Shown: piece by piece, positions 1 to 7,914 of the stretch | Layout: every line of letters starts with the position of its first letter | Numbering within the stretch: position 1 is the first letter of the stretch | NCBI RefSeq assembly: GCF_022814865.1 | Contig: NZ_JAKVRD010000018.1 | Coordinates: 1-64,000 of the forward strand | Length of the DNA stretch: 64,000 bases | Source: Shimia aestuarii | Lineage (GTDB): Bacteria > Pseudomonadota > Alphaproteobacteria > Rhodobacterales > Rhodobacteraceae | Direction of reading: 5' to 3' | Made by a program: the position numbers and the translations under genes | The notes under the pieces: generated by a model | What the model was told of the DNA's origin: nothing | The model's input: the letters and a program-made list of their open reading frames with translations, nothing else | Databases searched by the model: none

Positions 1-215
1 AGCCCTTGGGAGAATGGATATTGTGAAAGCTTCAACGCTCGGTTCCGAGACGAGTTCTTGAACGGCGAGATCTTCTACAGTCTGCGCGAGGCTCAAATCC
101 TGATCGAAGAATGGAGGAAACACTTCATACGAAACGACCCCACAGTGCTCTGGGCTATCGCCCACCGGCCCCCGAAACCATCATCCAGATGGACCAAAGG
201 CCGATCATGCACTAA
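1..215 (+). pseudogene. IS3-family transposase (OrfB) C-terminus, frameshifted
   Basis: Frame 1 encodes the end of an rve-type integrase core, including the motif around ENGYCESFN that carries the last catalytic Glu of the DDE triad, then FRDELLNGEIF. After the codons for RKH (115-123) the expected family ending (TKRPHSALGYRPPAPE, then ...DQRPIMH and stop) continues in a different frame from 129 to 215. One base is therefore missing around 124-128 compared with intact relatives. The copy is probably inactive unless this is a sequencing error or translation is rescued by frameshifting. The 5' part is outside the window. Confidence 0.72.
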
Positions 216-249
216 CAATCAAATTGGACCACTCAAGTGGGGCGGATCA
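1..249 (+). mobile_element. IS3-family insertion sequence, 3' end only
   Basis: The window opens inside an IS3-type transposase gene reading rightwards. After the transposase stop at 213-215 about 30 bases follow that look like the element's terminal inverted repeat, ending in GGCGGATCA at 241-249 (TGATCCGCC on the other strand). The left part of the element lies outside the window, so target duplication and exact boundary cannot be checked. The right edge falls exactly where an opposing reading frame ends, which suggests insertion into an older gene. Confidence 0.6.
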
Positions 250-753
250 AACCCGCCCAATCGCTTCCCCTGCGGTTGGCATCCGAGATTTGAGAATGAA
301 GAGTGTATCGATGGCTGTCGAACTCATCCCCCAATTGCCTGCCCAGGATTCTGTAGTCCTGTCTCGTGGAATCGCCCCTCGAAAATCGCGTGGTGATTCT
401 CCGAAAATGGACGCGATCAGCCGGGTGAACGCCATGGTATTTCCGCGAAGTGTCGCGTGTGAAGGTTCTTTCCCGGGCAGGTCATGTTGCGAAAACGTCA
501 GTAGGAATCGCAAGACCTCGGTGATCTGAGGGTTGGGGGCGCTGGTTCGCACAAGGTGATGTGCCTGCGAAAAATCGAAAACGCCCACAGGTTGCTTTTT
601 CGCAATCTGAGGGCGGGTGATGCTGAAGACTAACCGCGTGCCCGAAAAAGAAAAAGTCTTTTGGCGGCCAAAATCGGTGGCTACCAAATACTCATCGCCG
701 CACCTGAGGAGGACTGACGATGTAGCAAGAAACGAAAATGCGATCTGCGCCAA
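247..753 (-). CDS. Hypothetical protein, probably 3'-truncated by the IS
   Basis: An open frame of 168 codons reads away from the transposition genes toward the IS. I do not recognise the family. The first ~120 residues have a natural composition (for example GDEYLVATDFG near residue 19 and several Phe-Ser pairs); the last ~40 residues look random. Its stop codon is the TGA formed by the outermost bases of the IS end at 247-249, so the original C-terminus was probably lost at insertion. It sits between the IS and tnsA and could be flanking or cargo DNA. It may also be non-coding, because several GAAAA-type repeats lie in it. Confidence 0.35.
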   Translation of the reverse strand: MAQIAFSFLATSSVLLRCGDEYLVATDFGRQKTFSFSGTRLVFSITRPQIAKKQPVGVFDFSQAHHLVRTSAPNPQITEVLRFLLTFSQHDLPGKEPSHATLRGNTMAFTRLIASIFGESPRDFRGAIPRDRTTESWAGNWGMSSTAIDTLFILKSRMPTAGEAIGRV

Positions 754-996
754 CAGACCGCCCTCTCATTTGGAAGACCGAAGTCTACCGCTTTCACCCT
801 GAAACCTATCACCCAATCGGGTCGGTTTCAAGGACACGGATGCTTCCAGAACATGACGACCTGCTTTTCCCCGACGCATTTGTCGCGACGGGAAAGGTCT
901 GCCCAACGCCGACCAAGCTGAAACCCGAGAGGGGACATAGAGGCTGGCTTTGAAGGGCAGATCCAGAAGGTCACACGCTTTCCGGCTGATCGGGAA

Positions 997-1704
997 GTGG
1001 CACCTGATGATTTTTGGAATGCAAAGATGTCTGACCTTTCTCGATCCGGCGGTATCCGCCTTCCCGAACCCAGTCGTGGTGACCGCAAGACGCAAGTTGG
1101 CTCCACGCAGCACTTCACCGGGGGCATTGTCTTTGGTGAGGGTCATGGGGTCCGCCATGGCGTTGAAAGCCATCTCGAAGCGGATTGCGCGATGGTCTTG
1201 GCGTATCGCCCTGACACCAAGGAGGTTATCGAACAGGTTCGCTTTGAGTGGTTCGATGAGTTTGGGGAAGTCCACAACCACTTCATCGACTTTGTCGTTA
1301 TCCGCCACGATGAAACTGTGACGGGATACGCAGTGCGCCCTGTTGAGCGTGCCAGCCGGAAGTACCTGATCAAGCTGGCCCGGATCAAAGCTCAGGCGAT
1401 CTCCCAGGGCGTTCTCGATGACTTCCGTCTGTTCACGGAGGACGACATCTGCCCGGTCGAGCGTTACAACGCCGGTCTCTTTCACTCGGCGCGACGCCCG
1501 GACTGCTTTGGTGACCCTGTTGCCCAGGACGTGGTGCGGTCCATGATCGGGGTCGTCCGTATGGGCGATCTCGTCGAGAAAACCCGTCTGGACGGCATGG
1601 GGTTTCGGGCCTTGGTGCGTCTGATCCGTTCCGGGCATCTGAAGACGCTCGGCTATGAGCGTCTCTCCCATGATGTGATGGTTTTCAAGGCGAAGGAGGT
1701 CTGA
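997..1704 (+). CDS. tnsA: TnsA-like transposon endonuclease, altered catalytic motif
   Basis: First gene of a Tn7-like module. In Tn7, TnsA cuts the 5' strands at the transposon ends while TnsB cuts the 3' strands, giving cut-and-paste movement. The family pattern is visible: ESHLEAD at residues 57-63 with the acidic E61, then HFIDFVV with D98. The expected (E/Q)-x-K that completes the nuclease site reads AVRP at 112-115, so both the acidic/Gln position and the catalytic lysine differ (A112, R114). The 235-residue length suits the family. The GTG at 997 is the first start in the open frame; ATG 1027 with GGAA upstream is an alternative. Ends 3 bases before the next ORF, whose ribosome site AAGGAGGT lies in the tnsA 3' end. 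Confidence 0.8.
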   Translation: MAPDDFWNAKMSDLSRSGGIRLPEPSRGDRKTQVGSTQHFTGGIVFGEGHGVRHGVESHLEADCAMVLAYRPDTKEVIEQVRFEWFDEFGEVHNHFIDFVVIRHDETVTGYAVRPVERASRKYLIKLARIKAQAISQGVLDDFRLFTEDDICPVERYNAGLFHSARRPDCFGDPVAQDVVRSMIGVVRMGDLVEKTRLDGMGFRALVRLIRSGHLKTLGYERLSHDVMVFKAKEV

Positions 1705-1706
1705 AG

Positions 1707-1967
1707 ATGTCCAAGCATACTGGTGAGCTCATGCTTCGTGGCAAGGCTGGCGCAGATGTCGAAATCAGCATCCAGCAGTTTGATCATGCCAAGCTTCTCG
1801 CGGAATTTGGTGTGGGACGAGATGAATTGCCCGCCAAACGACCGCTTTCGCAGCGCCTCGACATTGTTGCCGAGTTTGCCGTCAAGACACGTATGCCCGT
1901 CGGTGTCGGCTATGTCTTGAGCGATCGCGAGTCCTCCATGAACAATCCGTTCCACAGCGTCTTGTAG
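1707..1967 (+). CDS. Small unknown ORF between tnsA and tnsB
   Basis: An 86-codon frame begins two bases after the tnsA stop and is preceded by a near-perfect Shine-Dalgarno (AAGGAGGT, 1694-1701), better than that of any neighbour. The predicted product (starting MSKHTGELML) is soluble, has no membrane segment and matches no family I know. It lies in the same frame as tnsB, separated by a TAG at 1965 and a TGA at 2004, so it could be a small accessory protein of the transposon or a detached, decayed N-terminal part of a longer TnsB. The opposite strand is also open here, so coding status is uncertain. Confidence 0.4.
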   Translation: MSKHTGELMLRGKAGADVEISIQQFDHAKLLAEFGVGRDELPAKRPLSQRLDIVAEFAVKTRMPVGVGYVLSDRESSMNNPFHSVL

Positions 1968-1984
1968 ATCCCGCCGATCGCGAA

Positions 1985-2023
1985 GCCTCAGGTTTCCAAT
2001 GCGTGATGCCAGAAGCCTGAGGC
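1985..2023 (+). other. Inverted repeat in the tnsA-tnsB spacer
   Basis: GCCTCAGG at 1985-1992 is perfectly complementary to CCTGAGGC at 2016-2023, with a 23-base loop. No U-tract follows. It lies upstream of tnsB and could be a regulatory hairpin or an operator; function unknown. Confidence 0.35.
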
Positions 2024-2108
2024 CGCGCCCCACCTCCAGAAACTTCCCCAATGGCGAGGCCCAATGGCCATCGCACTCATCATTGCTGCATCGCGCAGCC
2101 CAGATCCC

Positions 2109-4322
2109 ATGAAAGGATACACCGTGGATCTCTCGTTCAGCACTGCCAACGCCCGTTATGCCTTTGGACAGTTCGACCGTGTGTCGATCGATAATCTCCC
2201 CTTCCAAGTCGAAATGGAAACCGAAACCGGCTACCTTCTCCGCCGGGATGACGCGAGTGGGCTTTGTCAGCAATTCACGCACGAAGATCTTGCCCGTTTC
2301 GGTCAGCAGGGCCGTATTCGGGTCGAACGCGATTGCTTCAATCCGTCTGCAGCACATAAGCGGCTGATGTCTAGCCAGACATCGATTTCGGCTTTGACCG
2401 GGCGTCCCGGGCGCCGTCTCGCCAAGAAGGATTTGTACTGTCAGGTTGCCCTGGAGCTCCATGCCGAGGGCCTGATGACGTTCACGGACGCGTCGATCAA
2501 AGCCAACAAGGCTCTCCTTCTCGACCGCGTTATGGACATTGCACCCGATGACTTGCCCGAGCCTGGCAAGAAGTTTCGGAAGTCTGAAAACTTCGCCAAG
2601 GTTCCCTCGCCACGATCGCTGCGCCGATGGCTCGCCGAACTCAACAAGTTTGGGCTGATTGGACATCTCGATCGGGTGTCCGCACGCGGAAACCGCGGGT
2701 CTCGTCTCTCACCAAGCGAGTACGCGCTGATGATGAAAGGGGTCCGCGGCTACATGTCGCCGGATAAGCCCACCATTCATGCGATCGTCGAGGACGTGAA
2801 GCTTTCCTTTGCAAAAGAAAACGCGGAACGCGAAGCGCAAGGTAAACTCAAGATGAAGGTGCCAAGCCGAGAGACCATTCGGCTTGCTGTGCGGGGCCTG
2901 GACCCGTTCCTGGTGGAATTGAAGCGCAACGGCGCTGCAGCCGCACGCAAGAAGTTTCGCCCCGTCACAACCGGTCTTTCCGTGACGCGTCCTCTGGAGC
3001 GGGTGGAGATCGACGAATGGACGGTCGATGCGCAGACCTTGTTGGAGAGCACCGAAATCTATGGGCTCTTCACCGATGAGGAGAAGCATTCGCTCGGCCT
3101 GTATTTTGAAGAGCACGAAGATCCGAAGACCGGAAAGATCAAGCAGAAAAAGACGGCACGGTGGACCCTGAGCGCCGCGATCTGTTGTGCCACCCGGTGC
3201 ATTGTCGGGTTGGTGCTTAGTCGCACTCCAAACGCAGAGGCCGCAGTCCAGTTGTTGCAGATGATCACGACGGACAAGGGAGCCTGGGCAGACGCTGTAG
3301 GTGCCCATACGCCCTGGGACATGCACGGCACCCCGGAGTTGATCGTCTTTGATGGTGGTTCGGCGTACAAATCTTTGCGGTTTCGGACGTCCTCCGAGGA
3401 TCTCGGTGTGATGTGGGAAATGGCGACGAACGGCGTACCTGAGAACCGTGGCACCATGGAACGATTTTTCGGAACGTGCTCCGGTGACTTTGCCTCCCGC
3501 GTTTCGGGCCATACGTTCCGTGGCATCATGGAGAAAGGTGATGCGGACCCGGAAAAGCGCGCAGCATTGACCTTGGATGATCTGACGTTTGCGCTGATCC
3601 GCTGGGTTGTCGAGATCTACCACAACACTCCGCACTCCGGTCTTGACAACGAGACGCCGGTTCAGGCCTGGCGGCGCCTGAACAAGCTGTATGGCGTCAC
3701 CCCGCCGCCAGACTCCGAAATGATGCGGATTTGTTTCGGGCAGGAGCGCGAGTACCGCTTGGACAAAGAAGGCATCACCGTTCTCGGTGTGACTTACCAA
3801 TCTGAAATTCTCCAGAACCATTTTCGTCGGAAGAACCCTGGGACCGTCAAGGTTCGCTGGCATCCCAAAGATGTAGGCGCGGTTTCGGTGCTGATGGGGG
3901 AAGAGTGGTGCAACGTCCCTTCCCAAGACGCGTCCCTCCAGGGCGTCGCAGCACAAACCTGGCTGACTGCTGTGCGGCATGTACGCGCCGGTAACCCGGA
4001 GGCGGATCGGCTCAACAATGCAGTCGTCCGGGAAGCTATTTTGGCGATCAAGGCTCGGAACGAGGTGGCGATGGCGAAGGCAGGGCTGAACCTGGAGGAT
4101 TGGTCCGAAGATCGGTTCAAGCGTGAGGAAAAGAACATTCTTGCAGGTGTGAAATTCTACGAGCCGAAAGCGCCATCCAAGGCGAAAGGCGAGCTTGGGA
4201 GCGAGTTGCCTTCGGTTGACGATTTGAACGGTGAAGTCGGCGACAGCACCGACGCGCAGGCTGGCCGCAAAGGCCGGAACGGCACCTCGTCGGCGTCGGG
4301 CGTCACCTTCGAGGAGGAGTGA
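2109..4322 (+). CDS. tnsB: TnsB/TniA-type DDE transposase
   Basis: Catalytic transposase of the Tn7-like element; it binds the transposon ends and joins their 3' strands to target DNA. From ATG 2109 the product has 737 residues. An N-terminal DNA-binding part precedes an RNase-H-like core with D302 (in RVEIDEWT), D415 (in IVFDGGSAY) and E451 (in RGTMERFFG), a DD(35)E spacing, followed by a Mu-type beta-barrel C-terminal region (about 500-570) and a charged tail that may contact TnsC. No strong ribosome site marks the start; GTG 2124 with AGGA six bases upstream and ATG 2064 are alternatives. Its stop overlaps the start region of tnsC, indicating translational coupling. Confidence 0.9.
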   Translation: MKGYTVDLSFSTANARYAFGQFDRVSIDNLPFQVEMETETGYLLRRDDASGLCQQFTHEDLARFGQQGRIRVERDCFNPSAAHKRLMSSQTSISALTGRPGRRLAKKDLYCQVALELHAEGLMTFTDASIKANKALLLDRVMDIAPDDLPEPGKKFRKSENFAKVPSPRSLRRWLAELNKFGLIGHLDRVSARGNRGSRLSPSEYALMMKGVRGYMSPDKPTIHAIVEDVKLSFAKENAEREAQGKLKMKVPSRETIRLAVRGLDPFLVELKRNGAAAARKKFRPVTTGLSVTRPLERVEIDEWTVDAQTLLESTEIYGLFTDEEKHSLGLYFEEHEDPKTGKIKQKKTARWTLSAAICCATRCIVGLVLSRTPNAEAAVQLLQMITTDKGAWADAVGAHTPWDMHGTPELIVFDGGSAYKSLRFRTSSEDLGVMWEMATNGVPENRGTMERFFGTCSGDFASRVSGHTFRGIMEKGDADPEKRAALTLDDLTFALIRWVVEIYHNTPHSGLDNETPVQAWRRLNKLYGVTPPPDSEMMRICFGQEREYRLDKEGITVLGVTYQSEILQNHFRRKNPGTVKVRWHPKDVGAVSVLMGEEWCNVPSQDASLQGVAAQTWLTAVRHVRAGNPEADRLNNAVVREAILAIKARNEVAMAKAGLNLEDWSEDRFKREEKNILAGVKFYEPKAPSKAKGELGSELPSVDDLNGEVGDSTDAQAGRKGRNGTSSASGVTFEEE

Positions 4323-4324
4323 TC

Positions 4325-5287
4325 ATGATGGATCAACATACTGCGGAGCAGGCTCTTGAGGCACTGCGTGAGCTGCATATCGGAACGGATCGGGACGCGG
4401 AAGCCGCGTCCCACATTGAGCGGCTTTTCGAGAAGGACGCTGCGGGTCATCGGACGCCTGTCGCGAAACGGTTCACCAAGACCCGTGAAACGCGTGGCGT
4501 GATGGTGATTGGGGAGCCCGGGAGCGGTAAATCCCATCTCGTCAATCGCACGCTCGAGAAATTGCCGATGTTGCGGCCGCAGGAAGATGGCACTCCGCGT
4601 TGCATTGGTTGCGTGGTGCCCAGCCCTGCGACCTTCAAGAGCATGATGGGCGAGTTGCTGAAGGTATCTGGGTACCCTGTGGAGAGTAAACGGCAGGAAG
4701 CCTGGTCGTTGTTCCAGGATTTGCGCTATCGCTTGGCCGAGCTGGAGATCAGCGTGATCTGGATCGACGAGGCTCAGGACTTGTTCTGTGCCGATCGCAA
4801 CCTGATCCTGCGGGCACTAAAATCGCTGATGCAGGGTGAGCATGCCATCACGATCATCGTGTCCGGCACGAAAGACCTCGCGACCGTGATCCGGAGTGAC
4901 CAGCAGGTAAAGCGTCGCTTTACGTCCATTGTCCTACCCGAACTCACCGAACAATCCGACGGCGAGAATTTCTGCCAGATCATGGAGCATTATTGCCAGC
5001 GTGTCGGGGTTCACGCTCCGATGGAGACCGACTTGGTCGGACGGGTGTTCCACGGTGCCCGGTATTGTTTTGGACGGGCGGTAGAGCTGCTGTTGCTGGC
5101 GCTCGAGTTCGCGATCGAGAACGAAGACAGTCATCTCGAAATCGGGCACTTCGCCTCGGCCTACGCGATGCAGGAATCCTGTTCGGCGTCCGAGAATGTC
5201 TTCTTTGTCGAGCACTACTGGTTGATCGAGACGGACCCAGAAGAGGATCAGAAGCCCCGTCGGTCCACGGGCAGGCGGAAGCGGTGA
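4325..5287 (+). CDS. tnsC: TnsC/TniB-type AAA+ ATPase target regulator
   Basis: AAA+ regulator that links target selection (TniQ) to the transposase. The 320-residue product has Walker A GEPGSGKS at residues 63-70 and Walker B VIWIDEAQ at 144-151, followed by a sensor-1-like SGT and arginine-rich KRRF region. This matches the TniB family of Tn5053 and Tn7-like elements. The start is taken at ATG 4325, seven bases after a GAGGAGGAG ribosome site; GTG 4319 and ATG 4328 are alternatives. It directly follows tnsB with overlapping stop and ribosome site, and its own stop precedes tniQ by five bases, so tnsBC-tniQ form one translational unit. Confidence 0.9.
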   Translation: MMDQHTAEQALEALRELHIGTDRDAEAASHIERLFEKDAAGHRTPVAKRFTKTRETRGVMVIGEPGSGKSHLVNRTLEKLPMLRPQEDGTPRCIGCVVPSPATFKSMMGELLKVSGYPVESKRQEAWSLFQDLRYRLAELEISVIWIDEAQDLFCADRNLILRALKSLMQGEHAITIIVSGTKDLATVIRSDQQVKRRFTSIVLPELTEQSDGENFCQIMEHYCQRVGVHAPMETDLVGRVFHGARYCFGRAVELLLLALEFAIENEDSHLEIGHFASAYAMQESCSASENVFFVEHYWLIETDPEEDQKPRRSTGRRKR

Positions 5288-5292
5288 TTGCC

Positions 5293-6843
5293 ATGGCCAA
5301 GCTATTTCCCAAAGTATCCTTTGTTCACGATGAGACGCCCTTGTCCTGGGCAGCACGTCAGGCGGCCTTCCACAAAGGAGGTCGCCTCGTCCCGTTTCTC
5401 AATGATCTGCGTATTCCTGCCATCGATCTCGCGCGGGGGCTTCCGGCGGCGGTTCATCGCCTCTGCGAGATCGCTGGCCAGGACCCGGCGCCGGTGGTTT
5501 GGAACACGATTAGCTCGATTGGCGCACGCCGCTTCAGCCTGCGCCAGCACGAATTTTCGGCTGAGTTCACCACCGGGGTCGAGACCAGGATTTGCCCCTA
5601 TTGCCTCGCTGAGGACCAATATGACCAGCGGCGCCCTGACGTTGCGACGCGTCATCGCCTTGCATGGCGCCTTGCGCCTGTTCGTACGTGCCGCCGCCAT
5701 GGGACACTGCTGCGCGATGCTCGAAAGAGCGCGTGGGATGATCAACTGCATGAGCTGCAGGCCATGCAGGATATCATTGCAGCGGAATTGGCCGTGCCGG
5801 AGCCATGCGAACCGCGGGCACCCTCGCCACTCCAGACCTACGTGGAAAACCGTCTGGAAGGACATTCCGGTCCGATCTGGTTGGATGGGCAAGGCATTGA
5901 TCAGGCGAGCCGGGCAGTCGAGATGGTGGGCGGGTTGATCGCCTTCGGCCCAAAGCAGCAGGCCGCTGAGCTGTCTCAGCGCATGTGGGACGACGCCGGA
6001 CGTGCAGGTTGGGGCCTCGCAGCAGGGGGCGAAGCCAAAGTGGTTGCTTTTCTTGAAGATACGCTGAAGGCCTCAACGCGCAGTGAGGGATTTGCGAGCC
6101 CTCGGAGCGCTTTCGGGATGCTCTATGCGTGGCTCAACTCTGGGCACCTGTCAAAGGACCCTGGGCCGATCCGTGCTCTCCTGCGTCACGTGATCATCGA
6201 GAATACGCCTCTGGTCCCTGGGCGGAATGTTCTGGGTCAGCCGGTGGCCCGTCCGAAATACAGTACCCTGAGTTCGATCTCCAAATCCGAGAACGTTCAT
6301 CCCTCGACACTTCATAACCTTCTCAAGGCAGCTGGCATGTCGCCCGGAGAGGGGGGGGCAACAGGGGCTGGGCGCTTGGTCGTTGACTATGCGAAGGTTG
6401 TTGAGCTGCTCGGGGATGCGAAGTTTGCTGTGCCGACGACCCAGGTTCCGTATGTCTTGACCTGTTCACGGCCAGTCGTAAGCGCGTTGATCGAACTGGG
6501 ATTGCTGAGCCGTATCCATGATCATCAGAATCTGCAAAGCAAGGTCGGCAAAGCTGTCGATGGCCGCAGCATCAATGAAGTGCTCGATGTCCTGCGAGAC
6601 AGGTTCGACGAAGTGGAGGAGCTGCCTGCCGGCATGGAGCCCTTGGCCAGGTGTGCGGAGAAATCCCGGGCGAAGCTGAAGGTGATCCTGGAACTCCTCT
6701 TCAAGGGGCACTTGTCCAACGTGGTGCGTCTCGATGGTCAGGTAGGGTTTGCTGCCATTCATCTGGATCCGGAGGAGATAAAGTCCGTTTTGGAAACGCC
6801 GCCGGTTGGGGTGTCTGAGGACGCATATTTCCTGATCCACTGA
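5293..6843 (+). CDS. tniQ: TniQ-family target-selection protein
   Basis: Target-site selector of Tn7-like and Tn5053-like transposons (TnsD relatives). The 516-residue protein carries the family's zinc-binding signature CPYC at 101-104 with CRRH at 133-136, after the typical N-terminal TPLSWAAR-like start. The middle and C-terminal regions (about 200-516) probably hold helix-turn-helix units that read the attachment site. ATG 5293 is chosen; GTG 5284 overlaps the tnsC stop and is possible. There is only one tniQ-type gene and no cas gene near it, so targeting is probably to a fixed sequence recognised by this protein, not RNA-guided. What that site is cannot be read from the window. Confidence 0.88.
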   Translation: MAKLFPKVSFVHDETPLSWAARQAAFHKGGRLVPFLNDLRIPAIDLARGLPAAVHRLCEIAGQDPAPVVWNTISSIGARRFSLRQHEFSAEFTTGVETRICPYCLAEDQYDQRRPDVATRHRLAWRLAPVRTCRRHGTLLRDARKSAWDDQLHELQAMQDIIAAELAVPEPCEPRAPSPLQTYVENRLEGHSGPIWLDGQGIDQASRAVEMVGGLIAFGPKQQAAELSQRMWDDAGRAGWGLAAGGEAKVVAFLEDTLKASTRSEGFASPRSAFGMLYAWLNSGHLSKDPGPIRALLRHVIIENTPLVPGRNVLGQPVARPKYSTLSSISKSENVHPSTLHNLLKAAGMSPGEGGATGAGRLVVDYAKVVELLGDAKFAVPTTQVPYVLTCSRPVVSALIELGLLSRIHDHQNLQSKVGKAVDGRSINEVLDVLRDRFDEVEELPAGMEPLARCAEKSRAKLKVILELLFKGHLSNVVRLDGQVGFAAIHLDPEEIKSVLETPPVGVSEDAYFLIH

Positions 6844-6878
6844 CCTCGTCCCCCCAAGCTTTCCTGATGAAAATCTGC

Positions 6879-6906
6879 AATGCCGCCTTCGGGCGGCATT
6901 TTTTGT
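6879..6906 (+). terminator. Rho-independent terminator after tniQ
   Basis: AATGCCGCC (6879-6887) and GGCGGCATT (6892-6900) form a 9-bp stem with a short TTCG-type loop, followed by a T-run. It closes the tnsA-tniQ transcription unit. Confidence 0.9.
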
Positions 6907-7222
6907 GAACTTTCGATGGTCATTTGATGTGGGTGTAGTGGTCAAAATGGCCGCCTCAGCGTGATTGCGAGTAAATATTATTCTTTAATAACAATAACAT
7001 ATTTTCGGATGAAGTCAGGTGGTGGACATTTATTGGTGGTTTCCACAGTTGTGTTCCAAGGTGTTGTGTGTGGGGTCTCGATGCGTGAGCGGTGGGCCTG
7101 AGACTCCCGTGCTTTGGGCGGGATGATGCCGGTTGAAATAGCCAAAAGTATGATTTTTAGCACGGGCGTCCTATATTCTTTGGTATAGTCGAGATGCGCA
7201 ATTGCGTGGAACGGAGTTGACG
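6907..7222. other. AT-rich intergenic region
   Basis: About 316 bases without a convincing gene. The stretch 6970-7010 is notably AT-rich compared with the surroundings. The last 40 bases, with CCTATATTC and TATAG around 7171-7188, probably hold the promoter of the downstream glycine-zipper gene, but no clear -35/-10 pair was assigned. A transposon end could also lie here. Confidence 0.4.
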
Positions 7223-7837
7223 ATGATGTACCTGAAGACAACAGCTGCCCTCTTGCTTCTGGCGACACCGGTGTTCGGAGGCACATATGAGACCCGATGC
7301 GAGACCAAGCAGGTTCCGTATCAGGTCAGGGAAGGCGCGAAGCCTGAAAACGTGGTTGGCGGCGCCTTGATTGGCGGCGTTATCGGTAAAGTGGCGACGG
7401 GTGAGAACGCGGGCGCTGCGGCCGGGGCGATCATTGGCGGCGCGGTGGCCAATGAAAAGGGCAAGAAGACCGTCACGCGGTATCGTGAGGTTGAGACCTG
7501 CTCGAAGGTTTTCGTGCCGGAACGGATCGAAGATACCGAGGCGCTGCGCCTGTCGGTCTCGCGATTGAACAACGGCGAGTCCGTTAGCCGCGAACGCACG
7601 ATGGACGTGCAGTTTACCATCGGCACAGCCTATGACGGATCTTGGGGACCGAAGTCCCGGCGCACGGCAGAAGAATACCTTGCGAGCCTTGATCCCTCGC
7701 CGGATCGGACGCTCTACACGCTCGTGGTCAATGATGTGGTGATCGTGAGCTCGGAGGAGATCGCGTCGATCGACGCGATCCGGGACGCATTGGCCGAAGC
7801 CGGCGTTGAATCGCAGGTCTTCACCGACATGCAATAA
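7223..7837 (+). CDS. Glycine-zipper-containing exported protein
   Basis: The 204-residue product has a cleavable signal peptide (residues 1 to about 20, ending PVFGG), two Cys residues (27 and about 91) that could form a disulfide, and a glycine-zipper hydrophobic segment (GGALIGGVIG ... GAIIGGAVA, about 45-75) like the 2TM glycine-zipper family of envelope proteins. The C-terminal half is hydrophilic and not recognised. ATG 7223 follows CGGAG by six bases. Members of this family usually sit in the outer membrane or periplasm; a specific role is not known. It precedes the copper-receptor genes but has its own spacer. Confidence 0.75.
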   Translation: MMYLKTTAALLLLATPVFGGTYETRCETKQVPYQVREGAKPENVVGGALIGGVIGKVATGENAGAAAGAIIGGAVANEKGKKTVTRYREVETCSKVFVPERIEDTEALRLSVSRLNNGESVSRERTMDVQFTIGTAYDGSWGPKSRRTAEEYLASLDPSPDRTLYTLVVNDVVIVSSEEIASIDAIRDALAEAGVESQVFTDMQ

Positions 7838-7914
7838 CCAACGCGTCAAAATGCGCTACAGCGGGGGAGGGTTTGCGCTTGCCCCGCTGCTGCTCTTGCG
7901 GCACATATTCCAGC

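Larger units (their letters stand above)
997..6906 (+). mobile_element. Tn7-like transposition module (tnsA-tnsB-tnsC-tniQ)
   Basis: Four genes in the conserved order nuclease, DDE transposase, AAA+ regulator and TniQ form one operon. The span given is the core only: the terminal TGT/ACA ends and the 5-bp target duplication could not be located. In Tn7 the gene for TnsA lies next to one end, so an end is expected between about 250 and 997, and cargo could extend right of 6906 for an unknown distance. Confidence 0.75.

Noticed and set aside
766-1671. 301-codon minus-strand frame opposite tnsA
   Set aside because: The plus strand encodes conserved TnsA motifs over the same interval, and the antisense product shows no family features.
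1653-2666. 337-codon minus-strand frame across the tnsA-tnsB junction
   Set aside because: It overlaps the 3' end of tnsA and the 5' part of tnsB, both supported by motifs. Its middle part over 1707-2060 looks moderately protein-like, so a small antisense gene there is not fully excluded.
2709-3980. 423-codon minus-strand frame opposite tnsB
   Set aside because: The DDE core and C-terminal region of TnsB are encoded on the plus strand here.
997-6843. CRISPR-associated transposon
   Set aside because: There is one TniQ, but no cas gene and no repeat-spacer array anywhere in the window. Nothing supports RNA-guided targeting.
6978-7286. 102-codon minus-strand frame in the AT-rich spacer after tniQ
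   Set aside because: It overlaps the promoter and start of the glycine-zipper gene, has no ribosome site and an unnatural composition.
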